The position numbers and the translations under genes are program-made. A stretch of 64,000 bases of DNA from Ectobius pallidus. Its lineage: Eukaryota > Arthropoda > Insecta > Blattodea > Ectobiidae. The notes under the pieces were generated by a model. The model was not told the origin of the DNA, ran no database searches, and saw only the letters and a list, made by a program, of their open reading frames with translations. This document shows positions 56,814 through 64,000 of the stretch, piece after piece (positions within the stretch are counted from its first letter, which is position 1; the number at the start of each line of letters is the position of its first letter). The stretch spans positions 198,176,174 through 198,240,173 of the forward strand of contig CAXKWD010000003.1 in NCBI GenBank assembly GCA_964059195.1. The letters run 5' to 3'.

Positions 56814-57214
56814 CATCATTGATTTTCACCATTGATGATAAAATCGGCGGTAACCAACGATGTGACGATAATATCGACCTGAAAACATCGATGTATTTTG
56901 ACGGATACAATCGATGTATATTTTAAAAATGTAATGTTTTCATAAAATTATGCAAATTTCATAAATAAACTGAAATATTACCATATAAACTATCGATATA
57001 AAAAATCGACGTTTTGGGAAATTATGCTGCTGTAAATAAAATTTGATATTAGAATGAAGGTAGGCCTATTAATCTCATGTTTATAAGCTTCGATGCCGGG
57101 GAGAAACATCGATGTACCAAAAACATCGGTTGTTTTCCATCGATGTAGAAAACATCGATCATCGACATGAATACATCAATGTTTTGAAAACATCGGCCAT
57201 CGATGCTCAGCTGT
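56814..57214. mobile_element. hAT-like element rich in ATCGATG
   Basis: Ends TGGGGATGAGCATC and GATGCTCAGCTGTA with internal repeats of CATCGATGT in both orientations. Flanks CGCCTTAC and GGCCTTAC form a 7-of-8 duplication. Non-coding. Confidence 0.75.
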
Positions 57215-57222
57215 AGGCCTTA

Positions 57223-59324
57223 CTTCATTTATAAATGAGTTGTGTATACATTTTCTTCTCTGTTATTCGCTAGGTAGGGGGCAATTTCAATTCCAGGAAA
57301 ATGAAGTACAAAAGTGAATTATGTCTTGTTTGGTTAGCGAAATTGAATTCAAGACCATCGTAGTAGTAGTGCTGCAGAAATAACATAGACATAAATTATT
57401 ATCTGAATAGAAATATAAAAATTAAATTAAATTGGGTAAAATTAAGAAAACCAGAACGATGTTAACATAATGTTATTTTCTTAAAAATGTTTGCATAATC
57501 TTAGAATTGTAAGCACCTGATAACCCCTTCTGTACTGTGATTGAGTTTCTATTCTCAGCTGGTATCCTACGAGTAGATATTATTCGTGGATTATCAGTAC
57601 CACATTCATTTCTTATAGGTTACACTGTAATAATATTGTTTATTATCCAAGTGGTAAAAACGGGATTTTTTTTGCGAGTAAGTTATGTTTGCGAAACGAC
57701 CCCGTGAGGGCGAGTTTATAGCAATCCTACGCGCAAAATAAAATAATTTCACCTAGTGTATCATACTCAGCCATTAATATTATTTTGTGAAATAATACAT
57801 TTAGATATATTGTAATGAATTGCACACCATGGAATCAGCCATACTGAAGCGCACAGACAGCTGTTATTGATTTTCTCGTACACTGCTGCCAACTTACGGA
57901 CAACAAATTTCACTCATCATGACGATTTTTTAAATTACCGTGAGAAATTTCATATTTAAAAAGACGTAGAGAATTTTTAGATTTTAAATTTTTATCAAAC
58001 TGAGTCTATTTATTAATTTATGCAAACATTTTTAACAAAAAGAGTATTTTCCATGTGGAGCAATGAAATTGGTAAACCTGGGCTGTTACAATTTTTCACC
58101 ACTAACATTTTTTTTTTTAATTTCAATTAACATCATCTACCATCAAGGTGCTTCTTTTACAATCGACTTCCTAAAAAAATCTTTTCAAACAGTTGTGATG
58201 ACCATTGTCTGTAGAGTCGTTATAAGCTTGTCGTATCTTCCACAAAATTATTCTTTGCGTTGAGTCTCCAGGATACATACTATTATTTTATAGCGCTACA
58301 TCCCTTTGTGGGACTAGGCCTGTCATTCGACCGTTGCGTCATCTACCATAGGCAGATGGCAGGATTGGGGGTATGTGGTAATCATGACGGGGCCTCTACT
58401 TCTTTACCAAGTAGCTCCTCAGTTTTAGCCATGAGGCTTCCATTATATATAGCTTTGCATTTCGCAGATGCAAATGCTGGGTTGGATTTACTTACCCGTC
58501 ACTTTAGAGTAGGCTACTTTATTCTGAATGACCAATCGCTGTTGAGGGACATTCAAATATTAAAATATATCAAACGAAATTAAAAATGAGGTACCAGCTC
58601 TGTAAACTTTTTTACCTAACTTGTAGAGAAACAGAAAAAATTTTCAAGTGTAACTTGATTCCATACCTTGGGCACCCTTTGTAAGAAAACACCAGACCTA
58701 ACCTGTGTAATAGCTCCGATTAAGGCGAATTTGAGGCTGTAGCAGTTTGCGCTAAAAGGTTACTGGATGATCTTACATGCGTTGGGTTGTCCGATCTCAC
58801 GGCATGCTTGATAATAGCTTGTCATGACCCACTCTAACAAATTACCGGCTCCTCCCGATGTTCAACTTTGTCACAATATGGCGGAATCCAACTCACGCTA
58901 TGCAATCTTCATCTGTTCTCGTAGCAATATCAGAGTCACGGCCTCCCATGTATCAAATTGTTTATTTCTAGTTTTCTGGTCTATTCCTTATACGAAAGCT
59001 GTTTTTCTGTACATGGAGTTGACCAGTGTAATATAAAAGATAGCATAATAACTTTTAACATCGAACCTGAAATGCTACGAAGGTTATATCTGCTTTGTTT
59101 ATACAACTACGAGATATTTTGGCGGAGATCAGATAGAGCTTCACAAGGTCGCATCGTCGCCTTGCTTTGTTTATTTTTATTCGCGCTTATTTTTGCAAAT
59201 TCGCACCCGGATATGCATAGACCAGTGCAAACAATTCTGCTGCATGCGAAATCACCGGTGGCTTCAAGGAGTGTGAAGAATCACGATAAAAGTGAGACGT
59301 CGTCATACTATATTTTTGCACGAC
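57223..59324. other. Largest stretch without recognised repeat
   Basis: Several short ORFs (58063-58263, 58260-58583, 58824-59036, 58958-59332) have no recognisable domain. The segment may be mostly unique intronic or intergenic DNA upstream of the exon at 60750. Confidence 0.4.
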
Positions 59325-60330
59325 GTAACTAATTAGTGGTACTTACGAATATTGTTGCCGTGGATGGTAACTTGACATTCTCGCACGCAATCTGGTTGCT
59401 ATGAAAACAAAAGAAATCTCCGTGCGGTAAAAATTTCAAAAAGCACAAATGCCGTAACTAAAATCATCATAATACAAGCCTTCAAATACTATAGAGGACA
59501 ATACCGGACACTTACTGCTTTGACAATGGAAAAATGGGGGACAGATTTTGCAACACTCCTGGTGGCACAACCTGCAAACTTGGGGGCAAATTAAAATATT
59601 CAAAACACATATAAACTGCAATTTCACCAAACACTAAGGACCAAAACACTGTTTAAGTAATTATAAGAATAATAATGAGCAAACAAAACACAGAACTTCC
59701 GAAATAGTTATCAAAATATCAATGAAAACACAAATATTTCAACTTAACGGTTGCTAACAACAACAACTTTCTCTTTTTTTTAATGTTGCTTTTTTGTTTT
59801 ACTGAAAAAAAAACAAAGTACTGAAAAAAAAAGAATATTTAAAAAAAAAATTAGGTCATTTGTTTCCAAACCAGCATTTATTTATGAACCATAGATAGAT
59901 AGAAAAATCATATTTCTTATACTTTATACATAACATGCCGAGGTTGGCTACTTCGACTTCTCTGATAGAAATCGGTTGATGTCTTTGTATCTAGTTACTG
60001 CATCTGTATTCAGTAGTAGCAGGTTGGGCCGATAGGTGGTGCTCCCCCCAGTTTGCGGCGACTTTAACATGACAAATATTCGGTTCCTATAACAACCAAC
60101 ATATGCGAATCACTTTCTGAAATATAACATTCATCTTCAGTAGTGTATATACATAATATTTTCAGCTAATATATCATTTAATATAAATAAATTGATATAA
60201 ATAATCATCGTGCAAAAAATAGCATGCAATACTCGTGCCGTAAGCGCATAACGGATCTCGGAAATTGAAAAAACTCTTTCCTCGATCCGTATGCACCGCT
60301 TACGGCACTTGTATCGCAATATACTATTTC
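59325..60330 (+). repeat. Repeat F with fold-back 3' end, copy 3 (interrupted)
   Basis: Left end GACGTAACTAATTAGTGGTA. Right end hairpin GTGCCGTAAGCGCATAACGG with CGCTTACGGCAC. About 560 bases (59482-60040) absent from the other copies lie in the middle and have no recognised class. Confidence 0.82.
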
Positions 60331-60389
60331 ATGTTTTCAATAAGGTAAGATTAACATTGCAAATCATGGAAACATTCATAAAAATATAT

Positions 60390-60541
60390 TACTAAAAATG
60401 AAAAATTGAGAAAATGACTATTAAAACCCTAAAAATTGACATTCTTATAATCTAGGAGTCATGATCAGAATACCTGCACTAGTGGGCAACGTTTATGATG
60501 TATCAGTGAAAAGACGACATGTCATCAAAATCCAAGCCCTG
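60390..60541 (+). mobile_element. Right-end relic of the CAGGGCCCGG hAT family
   Basis: GACATGTCATCAAAATCCAA-GCCCTG tip and upstream ATAATCTAGGAGTCATGAT match the 3' end of 15623-16363 with many substitutions. Confidence 0.6.
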
Positions 60542-60739
60542 CTTATAAACATACTAGGCCTACATCAGGAGCATTTGTAGTTTTTGGTTTGTAACTTTAA
60601 TTCCTTTCGTTCATATTTTCTTTGCTTTACGTTGTTTTTTAGGTTTGTCATGTTTATTATTTCATCTCATATTTTCACACTTCGTTATTCACTTAGTCTA
60701 ACTGTGAAACTTACTGTTTTAATAACTGTATTTCTTTTC

Positions 60740-60756
60740 TTTTTTTCAGGTAAGTG
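60740..60756 (+). promoter_or_regulatory. Juxtaposed 3' and 5' splice sites (ratchet-like)
   Basis: A pyrimidine tract ending TTTTTTTCAG at 60749 is directly followed by GTAAGTG (60750-60756), the consensus of recursive splice sites. A branch-point-like CTAAC is at 60698-60702. It doubles as the acceptor of the exon at 60750-60801. Confidence 0.6.
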
Positions 60757-60801
60757 ATCAACTGATCATTATGGCGTGTTCAGGGTTTGCATGCTTCAAA
60801 C
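60750..60801 (+). CDS. First coding exon of a tetraspanin-13/31-like gene
   Basis: An exon of 52 bases lies between the acceptor TTTTTTTCAG and the donor GTAAGT (60802). ATG at 60771 opens MACSGFACFK, leaving one base (C) for a phase-1 intron. The next codon would therefore be CNN, for example Arg. The ten residues fit the start of tetraspanins 13/31 (M-x-C-x-GFAC-x-K), four-pass membrane proteins, whose first transmembrane helix would be in the next exon. That exon was not found downstream in this window. The first 21 bases would be 5'UTR. Because the match is short, another protein is possible. Confidence 0.5.
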
Positions 60802-60999
60802 GTAAGTTGTATAGTTAATAACCAAATCTCTTTTGGTAATCATTGTTACATAATCAATCCGACACGCAAACAGACCTCTAATGTTACTACCTGAACTATA
60901 AGTGGAGATAATTAATGATAGAGAAATGGTACATAATGTAGAGAAGCAATTAAACAGTCAACTTTAATGTTATGCAAAATAACAGGATAACATATTTCG

Positions 61000-61310
61000 T
61001 CCCAAACCATCGTCTATCTACAAAATAATATAAATAGCATTGTTCCCTAATCCGATAATCTACACCGACAAAGAACATGTGTTCTTGTAGTCGCGTAGAT
61101 TTCCCCAGTGTTGACGCTGTCATTCTCTACTTAAGTAAAGTACGCTAATTCTGTGGTACGTATTTGGCAGCATTGACTGGACTGCAGACAAGTGTAAATT
61201 CGCCTAATTATCTTTCTATTCACTGATTGAATGGTGAAGAGGATTAGGGTATCAGCAGGTAAGGGAAGTTCTTGGGGAAAAAGTCTTTAAAAAGTGGTAT
61301 CCACATTAAC
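61000..61310 (-). repeat. Unclassified interspersed repeat R, copy 4
   Basis: Same orientation as 8695-9050, sharing CGTCCCAAACCAT, AGCATTGTTCCCTA, TTCCCCAGTG and CTTTCTATTCACTGATTGA. Confidence 0.75.
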
Positions 61311-61636
61311 AGCATATCAACAGCATTTTAGGGGTTAATATTCTTCACACATTCATACTCATTGACAGGAAAAAAGTTGAAAAGGAAATAACATTTTGTT
61401 TTGTGGAAAAATGCATTAGAATATACAAAACTGAGGTTTGGGACATGGCATGTGGATGACATTTCATTGAATTAAGTTCGATTTTGGAATGTCAGAATTT
61501 AAAGTTAGTGACATTTCAAAGTGATAGTTGTAGTATGGAAGTAGTAGAAACAAAATATTATTTTAATTTTTTAAAAGTTGAATTTGAAGGGAAATATCAC
61601 TCCGGAACACAAATTTTCCCGTATTTGAAGAATCAC

Positions 61637-61694
<58 letters not shown>

Positions 61695-62480
61695 GAGAGC
61701 CCTGATGCTTAAAAATAAAAATTCCATACCTAAAGGTGCACAGGTACCATAAGGCAGCTAAAAGGTAATTTAAAGCTCATTAAATTTAATATCCGGAGGC
61801 GGAAACCATAAAATTATTTTCAGCAACAGTCGGAATTATCACGGTTGGTACTATTTTTAACATGCCTCTCACTTTAATATTGACTTACGGTTTACAGAAA
61901 GCATTATCTGAATTACTATCAGTATTTTCCTTTTAGGAAGAAGGTTATCCACAAATGTTGACAGGCTTACTGAGATCTTTCATTTTAATTGGAGTCTGAA
62001 GCCAGCATTAGAAAAGTGTATTTCATTCTGATCGGAAACATTGTCATATTACTGATAATGCGGAAGTCAGAGGTTATCAGAAAGCACTCTGCTTTATCTG
62101 CGTGTTACCATATCGGGTATTATGCTGGTTTTGGGCGTGTCCACTTGTTCCTGCACTAGGTCAAGCTGCTACATAACTTTACGCAAAGCACAGTTAATTC
62201 ATTATAAGTTTTGTGCATGATTATTAGCAGAAAAAAGCTAAATATAATGAAAGTCTTTCAAGTGAAAATGTGTCATAGAGGTGTGAACATAAGAAGCGTT
62301 TCCTAGGCAACTGAAACAACACGGCACACAGACTGCTTTTGTTTCAGTTATCACGGAAGCTAAAGAGTAGGACACAAACGTAGTAGGCGAAGTAGAACGT
62401 TTTCCAGGCTTAAGATGACATTATTAGACATATCGTTTATAGTCCATGGATGTGTGCAAATCACACTTTTTTTTTCTTCT
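61311..62480. other. No feature recognised except (TA)n
   Basis: Downstream of the tetraspanin-like exon. (TA)n at 61638-61692. I searched for a following exon encoding a first transmembrane helix and found none. Confidence 0.4.
61638..61692. repeat. (TA)n microsatellite
   Basis: About 27 TA units. Confidence 0.95.
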
Positions 62481-63127
62481 TGAGGCGCGTCCATAAAGTA
62501 AGTTTCCCTGGGTCCGTTTCCAGAAAGAAAACGCAATTTCTTGGACATATATATTCCAACAGATAAAGCAAGTATTCAGCTATTTTTGAACATATTCGCC
62601 ACCGGAATTGAATCATTTGTCTTACCATGGCACCAACTTTTGAACACCTGTGTCGAAGAAGTTTGTAGTCAGGGATTTGAACCACTGTGTGACAAACATC
62701 TCCGCCTCTCTGTCATATTCTGTCATTCCTTATCATTCCTTTAGGTGTAGGAAAAGATGGAAATCACTGGGAGCGAGGTCCGGGCTGTAGGGTGAATGTT
62801 TAAACATCCACCCTACAGCCCGAGTGGATGTTTATACCTCGCTCCCAGTGATTTCCATATTTTCCTAAACCCCAATAAATGACAGAGAATGACAGAGAAG
62901 CGAGATGGTTGTCACACAGTGGTTAAAATCCCAGACGACAGACTTCTACGACACAAGTGTTCAAAAGTTGGGCCCAGGGTATGACAAATGTCTCAACTCC
63001 TGTGACGAATATGTTGAGAAATAGCTGAACACTTGCTATATCTGTTGCAATAAATATTTCCATGAAATTTTGTTTTGTTTGTGTAAACGGCCTTAGGGAA
63101 ACTTACTTTATGGACGGCCCTCGTATA
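62481..63127. mobile_element. Fold-back mariner derivative, two 3' ends head to head
   Basis: Two arms of about 320 bp meet at GTTTAAAC (62798-62805). Each arm runs from the transposase SPDLAPSDFHLF region (third catalytic Asp) to the terminal sequence TCCATAAAGTAAGTTTCCC. The left arm codes on the minus strand, the right arm on the plus strand. In the right arm a short insertion splits the PDLAP motif, and both have in-frame stops. Same mariner family as 27402-27770. No N-terminal coding region remains. Confidence 0.9.
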
Positions 63128-63283
63128 AAGATGGTAATGTAAACACACCCAATTTCCAGTCATATGTTTATCAATTTTTTACGGTATTCGAAGCCTTGCT
63201 TCAAATGTAGAATAAAGCAGAATATATCTTATATCTAGAAATTATGAGTTACAGTCATTTGTAAATTATAACTATATAGGCCT
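63128..63283. other. No feature recognised
   Basis: Short AT-rich gap ending in the target duplication of the next element. Confidence 0.4.
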
Positions 63284-63657
63284 CATAGGCGTAACCAGGC
63301 CGACCATATGGGGGAGGGTTATAAAGGAATACCTCCCAGGGAGGGGGGGTCCGGGGGTCCTCCCCCGGAAAATTTTAAAAATTAAGATGCAAAATAACGA
63401 GTTTTAAGCTTCCGGGGGTTCTCCCCGGAAAATTTAAAAAACTAAGGCGCAAAATAACGAGTTTTAAGCTTCAGGGGGTCCTCCCCCGGAAAATTTTAAA
63501 AATTAAGACGCAAAATAACGAGTTTTAAGCTTCCCACGCTTTATACTTGTATTAAGTAATTTATGGGCAGACTTAAAAAAATTATACAATTTTCCTTTTT
63601 ATAATCAATGGGGGGGGGGGGTTCAAACCCCCAAAACCCCCCCTCGTTACGCCTATG
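63284..63657 (-). mobile_element. CATAGGCG miniature element, copy 3
   Basis: Inverted relative to copies 1 and 2. Ends CATAGGCGTAACCAGG and TTACGCCTATG, with a perfect 8-bp duplication ATAGGCCT at 63276-63283 and 63658-63665. Three ~60-bp internal units with AACGAGTTTTAAGCTTCC. Confidence 0.95.
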
Positions 63658-63665
63658 ATAGGCCT

Positions 63666-64000
63666 AGTAGTACCGGTACCTAATAAATTTGCTGTTTATC
63701 ACATGTATTTAAAAAAGCCGTAAAAACAAAATGTCACTAAAATACCTTGAAAATTCCTTTATGCTCCATAAACGTAGCGCCAAAATTTGGTTGATATAGA
63801 CAGTAGGAACTGTTGTAATTTTTTAGTGGAATATCCCGAGAAGAGGCTGGCATATTTTGTATTGGAAAATATACGCTGTATTTGGTACCGATACATTAAA
63901 TGCTTGACTTTTTGGTACCAAGTTCAGCTTTCAACTGTGCTGTGAAGGGAAGTTTGACACTTCAATAAGAAAACACTTTAAGTTGTCACTACCATATTTA
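63666..64000. other. No feature recognised
   Basis: Unassigned AT-rich DNA to the window edge. Confidence 0.4.

Overview
The window looks like a repeat-saturated intergenic or intronic stretch of a large animal genome, most likely an insect and possibly a cockroach, termite or other polyneopteran. That assignment is inference. It rests on AT-rich DNA, mariner and non-LTR retrotransposon ends of the kinds common in insects, tRNA-derived SINEs, non-autonomous Helitrons and abundant hAT miniature elements. There are no bacterial operons, no rRNA, no CRISPR array and no long host reading frame.

The best host-gene signal is a 52-base exon on the + strand at 60750-60801. It holds a start codon and ten codons (MACSGFACFK) that resemble the N-terminus of the tetraspanin-13/31 group, followed by a strong 5' splice site. 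The exon itself begins with GTAAGTG directly after a pyrimidine-rich CAG, so it also looks like a recursive-splicing (ratchet) point. Weaker host candidates are a promoter-like exon at 10363-10426, a signal-peptide ORF at 29647-29904 and two exon-like minus-strand segments at 47465-47908.

Layout. 1-10 kb: hAT element with 8-bp target duplication (371-1041), inverted mariner relic, LINE end, two SINEs, an unusual hairpin-ended element (3749-4613), a 63-bp triple tandem and a Helitron inserted at the tip of another. 10-20 kb: Helitron, a Tigger-like element carrying a nested miniature element, AT-rich minisatellite, two hAT elements and LINE ends. 20-32 kb: tandem ~170-bp units, a large fold-back element, SINEs split and inverted around it, minus-strand LINE ends, a mariner end and a Helitron. 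32-43 kb: TIR element, PIF-like element with a MADF-like relic, hAT elements with perfect 8-bp duplications, a TTAA-flanked Kolobok-like element with a transposase end, a second Tigger-like element, and a fold-back mariner derivative. 43-55 kb: SINE, LINE, mariner, the second hairpin-ended element, TTAA fold-back and two more hAT elements. 55-64 kb: fold-backs, a hAT relic, the tetraspanin-like exon, another fold-back mariner and a third copy of the 8-bp-TSD miniature family.

No coordinated gene system is visible. The dominant story is nested transposition, with several insertions dated relative to one another by target duplications and by empty sites in paralogous copies. Comparisons between copies were made by eye, so boundaries of degenerate copies are approximate.
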